DNA of 64,000 nucleotides from Nocardia sp. NBC_01327 (GTDB lineage Bacteria > Actinomycetota > Actinomycetes > Mycobacteriales > Mycobacteriaceae): contig NZ_CP108383.1 in the NCBI RefSeq assembly GCF_035958815.1, positions 8,556,001 to 8,620,000 of the forward strand, given 5' to 3'. Below are positions 33,137-41,683 of the stretch, piece after piece. Each line of letters opens with the position of its first letter. Positions within the stretch are counted from its first letter, which is position 1. The position numbers and the translations under genes are program-made. Under the pieces are notes generated by a model, which saw nothing but the letters and a program-made list of their open reading frames with translations, made no database searches and was not told where the DNA came from.

Positions 33137-36100
33137 GTGAAAAGCGGAGGCGACGGAAGCGGGATGGAAGCGACACCCCGGTCCTGGCAATTGAGCCTGT
33201 CCAACTGGCCCGTCACACGCAAGGTCGGCATCGTTCTGGTGCTCCCGGTGTTGCTCGCCTCGACCTTCGCGGTCTTGCGCATCAACTCCGAGCTGCAAAC
33301 GATCAACAGCCTGAGCGCCGGTACGGAACAGGCCGCCGTAATGGGCCCAACAATCAAATTCGAGTCCGCAACACAGGAACTCGCCGTACAGACGATCGAC
33401 GGCTGGGGAAACCCGGACGCTGATCCCGCCATCGACGCCGCCGCCGGAAAGTTCGATCAGGCCGCCGCCGACCTCGATATGCTGCTGCGCGCCTCCAAGG
33501 TGGACGTCGGCATCGTGCAGCAGCTCGATCAGGCCATCACGATGGCCAAGACCATGCGCAACAACCGGCACAGCGGCTCCGCGCAGGCGGTGGCCGATCA
33601 GTCCGAGGCGGTCTCGCAGAAGATCCAGACCGCGCTTTCGACCTCGCAGTCGGTCTCGGATCTGCGTGTGCAGCAGCTGTTCCTGCAGCAGGGCACCCTG
33701 ATGACCGCCGGGCGTCTGCTCACCCAGGAACGCACCATGCTCGCCACCCCGGGGCTCGGTACGAACCAGGGCCTGCGGGTCCGGCTGCTCACCTCCATCG
33801 GCGCCGAGATCACGCTGCTGCAGGTGTATCAGAGCCTGTACGCGAATTCGGCGCAGGGCGACGGCGGACTCCGGGACGCCGCGAACGTCCGTATCGGCAT
33901 CCTCGCGCAGGGCGTGCCCGATCCGGCCGCGGTCCCGGCCATGAACGACGCGGTCAACGCCAGTCTCAACGGCTACCACTCGGTGATGGCCGATATCGGA
34001 GTCGCGCTGGACGCCAAGCTCGCTCAGCTCAGCACCGACGCCCGCAATACGGTGCTGCGCGATACCTCCATCGTTATCGGCATGCTCCTGGCCGGTCTGG
34101 CGCTCGCCCTGGTGGTGGCGCGCTCACTGGTCGTGCCCGTCCGGCGCCTGCGCCGGGATGCCCTCCAGGTCGCGCACATCGATCTGCCGCAGGAACTCGA
34201 AGTGGTGCGCGCCGGTGGCGCCACCCCCGAGATCACCCCGGTCGACGTGCACACCACCGAGGAGATCGGGCAGCTGGCCCGCGCCGTCGACGATATCCAC
34301 ACCCAGGCGCTGCACCTCGCCGCCGAACAGGCCCGGCTGCGATTGCAGATCGGCAATATGTTCGAGACCCTTTCCCGCCGTAGCCAATCGCTCGTCGAAC
34401 AGCAGTTGACGCTGATCGAGGAGCTGGAGCGCGACGAGGACGACTCCGAGCGGCTGCAGAGCCTGTTCCGCCTCGACCACCTGGCCACCCGCATGCGCCG
34501 CAACGGCGACAACCTGCTGGTGCTGGCCGGAACCGCGCTGCGCCGTGGCCATCTCACGCCGGTGCCGCTTTCGGACATGCTGTGGTCCTCGGTCTCGCAG
34601 GTGGAGGACTACCAGCGCGCCGAGATCGGCACCGTGCCCGACGGCATCGTCGCCGGTGAGCCGGCCGTCGATATCGAGCACCTGCTGGCCGAGTTGATCG
34701 ACAACGCACTGCGCTACTCCCCGCCGTCCACTCCGGTGGCGGTGTCCGTGGCGCGCGCCGTGGACGGGGGCTACCTCATCGAGATCACCGACCGGGGCCT
34801 CGGCATGAATGCCGAAGACCTGCAGTCCATCAACGACCGGCTCGCCTCCGGTGGTGAGGTCAATGTCGAGACCGCCCGCCGCATGGGCCTGTTCGTCGTG
34901 GGCCGGCTCGCCAAGCGGCACAACATCACCGTGAGCCTGCGCCGCACCTCCGCCATGGTGCAGCAGCCGGGCATCACCGCCAGCGTCCACCTGCCGGGCA
35001 CCCTCGTCTCGCCCGCGCCGGAACGTGGCGGCGACAACGGCAATACCGGTCAGTTCCCGGTCACCGCGGCCCTGCCCGTGGCGCCCGGCGCGGTGGCTCC
35101 GGTCGCCACGGTCTCCACGCTGCCGCAGTCTCCGGTGTCCACACCGCAGCCCGTGGTCGCACCGCCGCGGCTGATGCCGGTGCCGAACGCACCGGAGGTC
35201 GTGACCACCGGCCGGTTCGGGGTCACCAGTTCCGGCCTGCCGCAGCGTAAGACGCCCGGCGGCGATACCGGCGAACAGCCGGCCCTCACCGGATTCGGTG
35301 TGGAGAAGCCGTATACGGACAATTTCGTCGACGCCTTCGCGGGCGCCGGCGATCCCACCGCGACCTACAGCGTGGTCGGTCCGCAGACCCAGCCGCCGGT
35401 CGACTTCTGGGGTGATACCGGTCAGCACGAGGTGCAGCAGCCCGAACCGGCTGCCCCCCTGAGCCCGGCCGCACCGGTGGGCAATGGCGGCAATGGCAAC
35501 GGCGGCAATGGGAACGGCTACGACGACGCCGGTACCGGCGGCGACGATACGGGCACCTACTTCGCGAACGGGTACAGCGCGTTCGGGAACGACAGCGGCA
35601 GCCCGGTCGGTGGCAGCCCCGCCGGCACCGCGCCGAATGGCAACGTGCCCAATGGAAACGGTCTGACCAGCGGCGATACCTACCGCGAGACTGCCGGAAA
35701 CGGCAACGGCGCCACCGTGAACAGCCTCGGGAACAATTTCGGCAACGGCAACAGCCATGGTTTCGGCACCGAGCCTGTGGCCGCCCCGCTCCCGCAGCGC
35801 GGGCAGGCTCCGCAACCGCAACCGCAACAGCAGCAACCGCAGCCCGCGCAGCGCCCGGCCGGTGACTCCGTCATGTCGGGGAGCCCGATCTATCAGCGCA
35901 TGGTCTCGGAGTGGTTGGTGGAACCCGCCTCCGGCGCTCAGGACGACAGCGCGGAATGGTCGTCGACCTCGGATGCCGGCTGGGCCGCCGCCGCGGAAGC
36001 CGCCAATCCGACCTCCAGTTCCAAGACGCAGGGCGGGTTGCCGATCCGGCGGCCCGGGGCGCAGTTGGTGCCCGGTGCGGTGGCGCAGGAGGACGAGACC

Positions 36101-36205
36101 GGTGCCCGCAATCCGGATGAGATCCGTAACAGCTTGACGAGGCACCTCAGCGGCGTTCGCTCTGGACGCGCAGACTCGCAGTACACAGACGGAGGGCATG
36201 CATGA
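33137..36205 (+). CDS. Conservon-type sensor kinase with NIT-like domain (CvnA-like)
   Basis: A 1022-residue membrane sensor from the GTG at 33137 (GGGGG site at 6 nt; an ATG at 33164 is the alternative). The first membrane helix is at about 30-48, an extracellular helical nitrate/sulfonate-sensor-type (NIT-like) domain at about 55-300, and the second membrane helix at about 310-332. An atypical phosphoacceptor-like helix LFRLDHLATRMRR has His448. The ATPase motifs are LIDNALRYSPP near 520 and DRGLGM near 552. Residues about 640-1022 are a disordered Asn/Gly/Pro/Gln-rich tail. First gene of a five-gene operon; M. tuberculosis Rv3365c is a relative in another locus. Confidence 0.85.
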   Translation: MKSGGDGSGMEATPRSWQLSLSNWPVTRKVGIVLVLPVLLASTFAVLRINSELQTINSLSAGTEQAAVMGPTIKFESATQELAVQTIDGWGNPDADPAIDAAAGKFDQAAADLDMLLRASKVDVGIVQQLDQAITMAKTMRNNRHSGSAQAVADQSEAVSQKIQTALSTSQSVSDLRVQQLFLQQGTLMTAGRLLTQERTMLATPGLGTNQGLRVRLLTSIGAEITLLQVYQSLYANSAQGDGGLRDAANVRIGILAQGVPDPAAVPAMNDAVNASLNGYHSVMADIGVALDAKLAQLSTDARNTVLRDTSIVIGMLLAGLALALVVARSLVVPVRRLRRDALQVAHIDLPQELEVVRAGGATPEITPVDVHTTEEIGQLARAVDDIHTQALHLAAEQARLRLQIGNMFETLSRRSQSLVEQQLTLIEELERDEDDSERLQSLFRLDHLATRMRRNGDNLLVLAGTALRRGHLTPVPLSDMLWSSVSQVEDYQRAEIGTVPDGIVAGEPAVDIEHLLAELIDNALRYSPPSTPVAVSVARAVDGGYLIEITDRGLGMNAEDLQSINDRLASGGEVNVETARRMGLFVVGRLAKRHNITVSLRRTSAMVQQPGITASVHLPGTLVSPAPERGGDNGNTGQFPVTAALPVAPGAVAPVATVSTLPQSPVSTPQPVVAPPRLMPVPNAPEVVTTGRFGVTSSGLPQRKTPGGDTGEQPALTGFGVEKPYTDNFVDAFAGAGDPTATYSVVGPQTQPPVDFWGDTGQHEVQQPEPAAPLSPAAPVGNGGNGNGGNGNGYDDAGTGGDDTGTYFANGYSAFGNDSGSPVGGSPAGTAPNGNVPNGNGLTSGDTYRETAGNGNGATVNSLGNNFGNGNSHGFGTEPVAAPLPQRGQAPQPQPQQQQPQPAQRPAGDSVMSGSPIYQRMVSEWLVEPASGAQDDSAEWSSTSDAGWAAAAEAANPTSSSKTQGGLPIRRPGAQLVPGAVAQEDETGARNPDEIRNSLTRHLSGVRSGRADSQYTDGGHA

Positions 36206-36609
36206 CCGACTCCCAGCGCACCACCACCGATGAGAATCTGAACTGGCTGGTCACCCGCTTCACCCGCGAAGTGCCCGGTGTCTCGCATGCCGTCCTGGTT
36301 TCGGCCGATGGACTTATGCAGGCGACCAGTCCGCATCTGCCGGCCGATCGGGGCGAACAGCTCGCCGCGGTCACCGCCGGTCTGGCCAGCCTCTCGGCCG
36401 GTGCGGCACAGCTTTTCGACGGTGGCAAGGTCATGCAGTCCATCGTCGAAATGCAGCGCGGCTACCTGCTCGTCATGACCGTCGGCAACGGCTCGCACCT
36501 GGCGGTGCTGGCCAATAAACAGCACGACATCGGCCGAATCGGCTACGAGATGGCGCTGCTGGTCGACCGGGTCGGGTCGGTGGTGCAGGCCACTGCCCGT
36601 ACGGCCTGA
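36202..36609 (+). CDS. Roadblock/LC7 protein (CvnB-like)
   Basis: A 135-residue roadblock/LC7-domain protein. LNWLVTRFTREVPGVSHAVLVS and the following GLMQATSPHLP are typical of the family, quoted in part. Such proteins bind the small GTPase of conservons and act as GTPase-activating or scaffold partners. Its ATG overlaps the kinase stop by 4 bp. Relative of Rv3364c. Confidence 0.88.
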   Translation: MTDSQRTTTDENLNWLVTRFTREVPGVSHAVLVSADGLMQATSPHLPADRGEQLAAVTAGLASLSAGAAQLFDGGKVMQSIVEMQRGYLLVMTVGNGSHLAVLANKQHDIGRIGYEMALLVDRVGSVVQATARTA

Positions 36610-36619
36610 TGAGCCGCCG

Positions 36620-36997
36620 ATGACATCTCCGAACGGGGGAGTCGGAGGCACTCGGCCCACCAGCCGTGTCCGGCCCTATGCGTTGACCTCCGGTCGCACC
36701 GAACCGGCAGTGGATCTGCCGCTCGAGGCGGTCGTCGAAACACTGTCCTACACCGCCCATTTCGACTGGCCCGCGGGTGACATCCGCACCGAGATCCTGC
36801 GGCTGGGCACGGCCCGGCTGTCGGTCGCCGAGATCGCCGCGCATCTGCAGCGACCTCTGGGAATGGTCCGGGTGGTGATCGGTGATCTCGTCGTCGCCGG
36901 GACCCTCCGCGTGCATTCGACTCTGAGCGACCAGGCGACTTTCGACGAGCGCCGCTCTTTGATGGAGAGGACCCTGCATGGACTCCGCGCCCTTTGA
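36620..36997 (+). CDS. DUF742 winged-helix protein (CvnC-like)
   Basis: A 125-residue DUF742 protein: start with RVRPYALTSGRTEP, then a winged-helix-like segment with RLSVAEIAAHLQRPLGMVRVVIGDLV (shown in part) and the ending RTLHGLRAL. This is the third conservon component, relative of Rv3363c. It overlaps the GTPase gene by 20 bp. Precise role unknown. Confidence 0.87.
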   Translation: MTSPNGGVGGTRPTSRVRPYALTSGRTEPAVDLPLEAVVETLSYTAHFDWPAGDIRTEILRLGTARLSVAEIAAHLQRPLGMVRVVIGDLVVAGTLRVHSTLSDQATFDERRSLMERTLHGLRAL

Positions 36998-37697
36998 CGG
37001 CGGGAGCTACAACGGGGGTGCGCCGCAGTACCCCAACGGCGGGCCCCAGTATCCCGGCCAGCAGTTCGCGAATCCGGGTGTAGCGCAGCAGCAGTACCCG
37101 CCCCGTCCGGGCGAGGAGTTCCGGGCCGTCGCCTCCACCAAGATCGTGGTGGCGGGCGGTTTCGGCGCGGGCAAGACCACCTTCGTCGGCGCGGTCTCGG
37201 AGATCGTGCCGTTGCGCACCGAGGCCATGGTGACCGCCATGTCGGACGGGGTCGACGATCTCGCCGCCACGCCGGGCAAGGAAACCACCACGGTGGCCAT
37301 GGATTTCGGGCGCATCATCCTGCCCGGCAATATGGTGCTGTACCTGTTCGGTACACCCGGACAGCGCAGGTTCTGGTTCATGTGGGACGACCTCATCAAG
37401 GGCGCCATCGGCGCGGTGGTGCTGGTCGACACCCGTCGCATCGAGGACAGCTTCGCCGCGGTCGATTTCTTCGAGGCCAAATCGCTGCCGTTCCTCATTG
37501 CGGTGAACCGCTTCCCGAACGCGCCGCGTTTCCCGGTCGCCGAACTGCGAGAGGCCCTCAGCGTGCGCGAGGGGGTGCCGATCGTCGATATCGACGCGCG
37601 GGACGCGGGCGAGGTCCGGCGGACACTGGCGGCGGTCACCGAGTACGCGATCGAACGGCTGATGAACGCACAGCGCGAAACAGCGCGCCGCAGCTAG
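36978..37697 (+). CDS. Conservon small GTPase (CvnD-like)
   Basis: A 239-residue GTP-binding protein. Residues 1-45 are Gly/Gln/Pro-rich. The P-loop GGFGAGKTTFVG is at about 57-68, the switch-II-type LFGTPGQRRFWFMWD near 115-130, and the base-recognition motif in IAVNRFPN (NRxx in place of NKxD). It belongs to the ATP/GTP-binding family paired with roadblock proteins (Rv3362c relative). It likely cycles under control of the upstream kinase and roadblock protein at the membrane. Confidence 0.88.
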   Translation: MDSAPFDGGSYNGGAPQYPNGGPQYPGQQFANPGVAQQQYPPRPGEEFRAVASTKIVVAGGFGAGKTTFVGAVSEIVPLRTEAMVTAMSDGVDDLAATPGKETTTVAMDFGRIILPGNMVLYLFGTPGQRRFWFMWDDLIKGAIGAVVLVDTRRIEDSFAAVDFFEAKSLPFLIAVNRFPNAPRFPVAELREALSVREGVPIVDIDARDAGEVRRTLAAVTEYAIERLMNAQRETARRS

Positions 37698-37746
37698 ACA
37701 TTCACGCTCACAGCTGGAGATGACGTAGGTAGGCAGGGGTTTCCGG

Positions 37747-38565
37747 GTGATCTATTTCTCAATGGGCTACTGGGTCATCGGCTTGGCACTGATCGTGTCG
37801 GTGGCCGGTGCGTCGTGTGGGCTGGCATGTATTCGCCAGTCCACCAAGTCGGTCACGCTCCGATTCCGGTTGCTGTGGCTGTTCGTCGCCGCCAGTTCCA
37901 TCGGCGGCGTCGGCATGGCCATGCCGGTGTTCGTATCGATGCTCGGCTTCAGTGTGAAGGGCAGTCAGGTCCGCTATGACAGCCTGCTGACCACGCTGTT
38001 CTCGGCACTGTCGGGTTTGACGGTGTTCGCGGGCCTGGTGATCGCGGGCAAGGTCCTGAACTGGTGGCGACTGACCGCCGCCTCGCTGGTCACGGCGGGC
38101 GGACTGGGATCGGTTCACCTGCTGCTGCTTTCGGCGGTGCAGGTGCAGGGCACCACCGACCGCAGTCTGGTGTCGGTGATCGCGGTGTACGTGATCGCGG
38201 CGCTGCTGTCGGCGCTGCTGCTGTGGTTCAGCCTGTGGGCCAAGTCGGTGCCGGTGCTCATGGCAGGGTCGCTGGCCTACGCCATTCTGGTGACCGGCAT
38301 GCACTACGCCGGACTCACCGGATTGCAGGTGCACGTGGATCCGGCCGCGTCGCTGCCCAAGGGTGACGACCTCTTCAACTTCTTCGTGCCGTTCTTCATC
38401 ATCGGCTCACTGTCGCTTGCCGTTCCGATCACGGCGATCCTGGTCGCGCCGGACCGGCGGGAAGCCCGGCAGGCGCCGCTGGGCCCCGAAATCGATCTGT
38501 CGCACAGCGCCTCGCTGGCGGTCTCGTCACGCAAGAGCGGCCGCGCCAAGGTGTCCGCGCGCTAG
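37747..38565 (+). CDS. MHYT-like integral membrane sensor protein
   Basis: A 272-residue protein with seven predicted membrane helices and a basic C-terminal tail. It carries one MHYT-like motif, GMHYAGLTG, at about 184-192, and a degenerate one, GVGMAMPVF, near residue 55. MHYT domains are proposed to bind copper and sense O2, CO or NO. It starts at GTG 49 bp after the GTPase gene and probably ends the operon, so it may supply sensory input. The function in this operon is inferred. Confidence 0.75.
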   Translation: MIYFSMGYWVIGLALIVSVAGASCGLACIRQSTKSVTLRFRLLWLFVAASSIGGVGMAMPVFVSMLGFSVKGSQVRYDSLLTTLFSALSGLTVFAGLVIAGKVLNWWRLTAASLVTAGGLGSVHLLLLSAVQVQGTTDRSLVSVIAVYVIAALLSALLLWFSLWAKSVPVLMAGSLAYAILVTGMHYAGLTGLQVHVDPAASLPKGDDLFNFFVPFFIIGSLSLAVPITAILVAPDRREARQAPLGPEIDLSHSASLAVSSRKSGRAKVSAR

Positions 38566-38582
38566 CGCCCGCCACCACCGTC

Positions 38583-38627
38583 CTCCGGGCCGGGTCGCCT
38601 CGTTCCGACGAGGAGACCCGGCCCGAG
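38583..38627. terminator. Bidirectional terminator
   Basis: Stem GGGCCGGGTCGCCTCGT with its complement (one mismatch), loop TCCG, extended by CCTC/GAGG outside, between convergent MHYT and VOC genes. Confidence 0.8.
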
Positions 38628-38641
38628 GCGTACGGCGCGGT

Positions 38642-39448
38642 TCAGCCCTCGGGTGCGGGCGTCTCCCCCACCGTCATCGCCGGATCGAGCAGTGCGAACA
38701 TCTCCCCCTGCGGCGCGGCCAGCACGGCCATGCGGCCGAACGGCCCGTCCTGTGCGGGCAGGAGCACGGTGGCGCCCAGTTCCGCGGCCCGGCGCAAACC
38801 CTCGTCGAGTCCGTCGAACTGGAACCAGGTGAGCCAGTACGGCTGTTCGGGTGCGGCGCCGGCGGCGGTGTCGTCATTGATGCCACCGACCGGCTCGCTC
38901 GCCCCCGGCGGCACCAGCGTCCCGTAACGCATTGCGCTGTCTCCGAATTCGGTGACCGTGAAGCCGAAGACGCTGGAGTAGAAGGCCTTTGCGGCCTCGT
39001 AGTCGCCGGTGTGCAGATCGTTCCAGACGTAGGCCCCGTGCTCGTTGTGCACGGCCGCGCCATTGTGCGCTCGCGCCTCCCACACCGCGAAGGGTGCGCC
39101 GGAGACGTCGGCGGCGACGAACATGCGGCCGAATTCCATGACGTCGAAGGGCGGCACCAGCATTCGCCCGCCCGCGGCGGTGACGCGTTCCGCGCTGGCG
39201 TCGGCGTCCGCGACAGCGAAGTAGGTGGTCCACACCGAGGGCACGCCCGCTTCGGGTTTGGGACCGACGCCCGCGATGGCCTGTCCCTCCCGCAGGGCCA
39301 TCAGATACCCCCCGGTTTCTTCCCCGCCGCCGTGGACGTCCCAGCCGAACAGTTCCGCATAGAACTCACCGGCTTTGACCGGATCGTCGACCTGGCAATC
39401 GATCCAGCACGGTGTACCCGGGGACCACGCCTCGTTGCGAACAGGCAT
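38642..39448 (-). CDS. Tandem VOC/glyoxalase-fold protein (CFP30B-like)
   Basis: A 268-residue protein of two vicinal-oxygen-chelate modules (about 10-125 and 138-255). Typical pieces are PCWIDCQVDDPVKAGEFYAELFGW (in part) in the first module and DYEAAKAFYSSVFGFTV in the second. The layout matches mycobacterial TB27.3/CFP30B (Rv0577) as I recall. It could bind a small metabolite or metal; no catalytic assignment is possible. Convergent with the MHYT gene. Confidence 0.82.
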   Translation of the reverse strand: MPVRNEAWSPGTPCWIDCQVDDPVKAGEFYAELFGWDVHGGGEETGGYLMALREGQAIAGVGPKPEAGVPSVWTTYFAVADADASAERVTAAGGRMLVPPFDVMEFGRMFVAADVSGAPFAVWEARAHNGAAVHNEHGAYVWNDLHTGDYEAAKAFYSSVFGFTVTEFGDSAMRYGTLVPPGASEPVGGINDDTAAGAAPEQPYWLTWFQFDGLDEGLRRAAELGATVLLPAQDGPFGRMAVLAAPQGEMFALLDPAMTVGETPAPEG

Positions 39449-39642
39449 CGGTTATCTCCGTTTCTGAAGTAATGCAAAGACATTTGTAAGTGCAAACGAC
39501 AAACCTGACGTGACGCCGCTCACACGGCCGCACCCAGTCAACCACTCCGTCTCGACAAATTCAGAGGGTTCGGCCGGGTCGATGACCCCCGACTTCGGGA
39601 ATGCGGCACCCCCGGCGCGACTCGCGAATTACAGTGACTGTC

Positions 39643-40653
39643 ATGCGTTTCGGGTTGGATTACGCCGCAGGCCGGCCCCCCGCGAGCGCCATCCGGGCGG
39701 CCGGTTTCGATTTCGTCATCCGCTATCTCTCCGATGGCGGGCCCACGCTGCCTGGCAAGCTGCTCACCCCCGCCGAGGCCGACGATCTACGCGCGCACCA
39801 GGTGTCGATCGTGTCCAACTGGGAGACAACGGCCGCCCGCATGCTCGACGGATTCGGCGCGGGCGTCACCGATGCGCGCGCCGGGCTGGCCGTGGTGCTG
39901 CGCTGCGGCGGACGGCCGGATCGGCCCATCTACTTCTCCGCGGACTTCGACGCGTCCCCGCAGCAGCAGGCCGCCATCGCCGCCTATCTCGACGGTGCGG
40001 CCAGCGTGCTGGGGCGGGCGAATGTCGGTATCTACGGCGGGTATTGGCCGGTGAGCCGGGCCCTCGATGCCGGGTCGGCGACCTGGGCATGGCAGACGGT
40101 GGCCTGGTCGGGCAGCAATCGGGAACCGCGCGCGCAGCTTCTGCAGACCGGGGCGCAGGTCACGGTCGCCGGTGTGCAGTGCGATGTGAACGAATCCGAC
40201 GATGTGGATTTCGGCCAGTGGGACTTCGAACCGGAGGAACAGGACTTGACGCCCGAACAGGACCAAATACTGCGCGATATCCAAACCCAGCTGCGCGGCC
40301 CCGGACTGGCCGGCTGGCCGCAGCTCGGCGACGATCCGGCAGGACAGCACAATACGGTGGTGGACGGCCTGGCGGCCGCGCTCGCCAAGATCGATGAACT
40401 GCGCACGGAGATCAGCGATCTGGAGGCGACGACCCACGAGCTGACCAGTGAGGTGACCCGGCTGTCCGGGAATCACTGGCCCTTCCCGCTCTCGCTCATC
40501 GAGGGACCGGCCATGGCGGTCGCCGATCAGCTCGCCCGACTGGAGCAGATGCTGCCGGCGCTGCCGCTGCCCGGATGGGGTGAAAGCCCGAAGAACGGAC
40601 AAACCACCACAGCGGCCAGTCCTGTTGCCACAGTGGACAACCGAATTGGTTGA
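39643..40653 (+). CDS. DUF1906 glycoside-hydrolase-like protein with lysin-like tail
   Basis: A 336-residue protein with no signal peptide. Residues 1-195 are a DUF1906 TIM-barrel-type domain (FGLDYAAGRPP, FVIRYLSDGG, PIYFSADFD, WQTVAW, CDVNESDDVDFGQWD), related to Rv2525c and to lysozyme-like hydrolases. Residues 200-260 (EQDQILRDIQTQLRGPG, GWPQLGDDPAGQHNTVVDGLAA) resemble linkers of actinophage endolysins. A coiled-coil segment follows (about 245-275). ATG at 39643 is the first codon of the conserved domain. No phage genes adjoin. Confidence 0.75.
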   Translation: MRFGLDYAAGRPPASAIRAAGFDFVIRYLSDGGPTLPGKLLTPAEADDLRAHQVSIVSNWETTAARMLDGFGAGVTDARAGLAVVLRCGGRPDRPIYFSADFDASPQQQAAIAAYLDGAASVLGRANVGIYGGYWPVSRALDAGSATWAWQTVAWSGSNREPRAQLLQTGAQVTVAGVQCDVNESDDVDFGQWDFEPEEQDLTPEQDQILRDIQTQLRGPGLAGWPQLGDDPAGQHNTVVDGLAAALAKIDELRTEISDLEATTHELTSEVTRLSGNHWPFPLSLIEGPAMAVADQLARLEQMLPALPLPGWGESPKNGQTTTAASPVATVDNRIG

Positions 40654-40923
40654 TTTGTCGGAATTTCTCCGGCAGGTAAATGCGGTGGAACACCCTCAGA
40701 AGTGGCGATGAGCGGGTTCTTCTGTTGTCAGAAGAACCCGCCCTCGGCCACGAGGATACCGTCGCAACAGCACGAATTCACAACTTTGAGAAGACTTTTT
40801 CGACCCACTGCACAAAGGCAGCCCACCTGCCCTTACGCAACACGTGAGCAGATCTATGGTGGCGCAGCGACATTCCCACTATCGTCGGCTGGGTCCGAAC
40901 GTGCTCTATCGAAGGAGGCTCAA
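40654..40923. other. 270-bp intergenic leader of the 74-residue gene
   Basis: Holds a terminator at 40712-40741 and presumably the promoter of the next gene; an unusually long upstream region for such a small gene. No other ORF is supported. Confidence 0.5.
40712..40741 (+). terminator. Terminator after the DUF1906 gene
   Basis: Perfect 12-bp stem GCGGGTTCTTCT / AGAAGAACCCGC with loop GTTGTC. Confidence 0.85.
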
Positions 40924-41148
40924 GTGGCCGTCAACGTGGTACTCGACAAAGCTCTCGACAAGGCGTACGAAAACAAGACTCTCGCGGAGATCCTCGCGGC
41001 CCCGCCGTCGGCGCTGGCCGGACTCACCGAGAAGCACGATGTGCAGCTGCTCGAGGCCCTCGGTGTGAAGACCATCGCCGACCTGGCCAAGAACAAGTAC
41101 TTCCAGCTCGCATCCACCCTCGCGGACCTGGCAGCCAAGGAGGGCTAG
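40924..41148 (+). CDS. Small conserved-looking protein with HhH-like repeat
   Basis: A 74-residue protein, GTG start behind a very strong GAAGGAGG site. Sequence pieces: VVLDKALDKAYENKTLAEIL, then LTEKHDVQLLEALGVKTIADLAKNKYF. The second half resembles a helix-hairpin-helix unit, as in DUF4332-like proteins (L-T/V-x-L-G-V-x-T-I-A-D-L-A). Cytoplasmic, strongly translated by the look of its ribosome site; function unknown. Confidence 0.7.
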   Translation: MAVNVVLDKALDKAYENKTLAEILAAPPSALAGLTEKHDVQLLEALGVKTIADLAKNKYFQLASTLADLAAKEG

Positions 41149-41164
41149 ACCCCTCCACGCAGGT

Positions 41165-41190
41165 GCCGGGTGCTCGCATGAGCACCCGGC
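41165..41190. terminator. Bidirectional terminator before rpmF
   Basis: Perfect 11-bp stem GCCGGGTGCTC / GAGCACCCGGC, loop GCAT, between convergent genes. Confidence 0.85.
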
Positions 41191-41219
41191 GCCGCAGTGT
41201 CGTCCCTCCCCGGGACCGC

Positions 41220-41393
41220 TCAGAGCTTGTCGAGATCGATCATTCCGCGCTGCACCGCGCGCACCAGTTTGCGCGGTATGCGATGCACTACACCGGCCAC
41301 CGTGACCGGAACAAGATCGGGCGCAGTGGCCTTCCATTGCGCGCGGCGACTTCGGGTATTGGAACGCGACATCCGCCGCTTCGGAACAGCCAT
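41220..41393 (-). CDS. rpmF: 50S ribosomal protein L32, zinc-independent form
   Basis: A 57-residue ribosomal protein starting MAVPKRRMSRSNTRSRRAQW, the L32 signature. It contains no cysteine, so it is the zinc-free paralogue used under zinc starvation. The gene lies 1 bp after rpmE2 and in the same direction as mrf, in the Zur-type locus. Confidence 0.93.
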   Translation of the reverse strand: MAVPKRRMSRSNTRSRRAQWKATAPDLVPVTVAGVVHRIPRKLVRAVQRGMIDLDKL

Positions 41394-41394
41394 G

Positions 41395-41679
41395 TCAGTT
41401 CTCCTGTCCGGGAGTCGAATTACTCGCGCCGCGTATGCGTTTGCCGTATCGGCGTTCGAACTTCTCGACGCGACCCGCCGTATCGAGGGCTCGCTGCGAA
41501 CCCGTCCAGAACGGATGGGAATCGGAAGTCACATCGACGATCATGTGCGGATAGGAATTACCGTCCTCCCATTCCACCGACCGGTCGGAGATCGCGGTCG
41601 AGTGGGTGAGGAAACGCTTTCCGGTACTCGCATCCTCGAAGATCACCGGATGGTAATCGGGGTGGATTCCTGCTTTCAT
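41395..41679 (-). CDS. rpmE2: 50S ribosomal protein L31 type B
   Basis: A 94-residue type B L31 with the usual MKAGIHPDYHPVIFEDASTG start and HPFWTGSQ near residue 55. It lacks the zinc-binding CxxC, as expected for the zinc-independent paralogue. ATG at 41679 behind AAAGGTGATG. It lies 4 bp downstream of mrf and 1 bp before rpmF. Confidence 0.94.
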   Translation of the reverse strand: MKAGIHPDYHPVIFEDASTGKRFLTHSTAISDRSVEWEDGNSYPHMIVDVTSDSHPFWTGSQRALDTAGRVEKFERRYGKRIRGASNSTPGQEN

Positions 41680-41683
41680 CGCA

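Noticed and set aside
34124..36199. 691-residue frame antisense to the conservon kinase
   Set aside because: Arg/His/Gly-rich shadow of the kinase gene without any motif.
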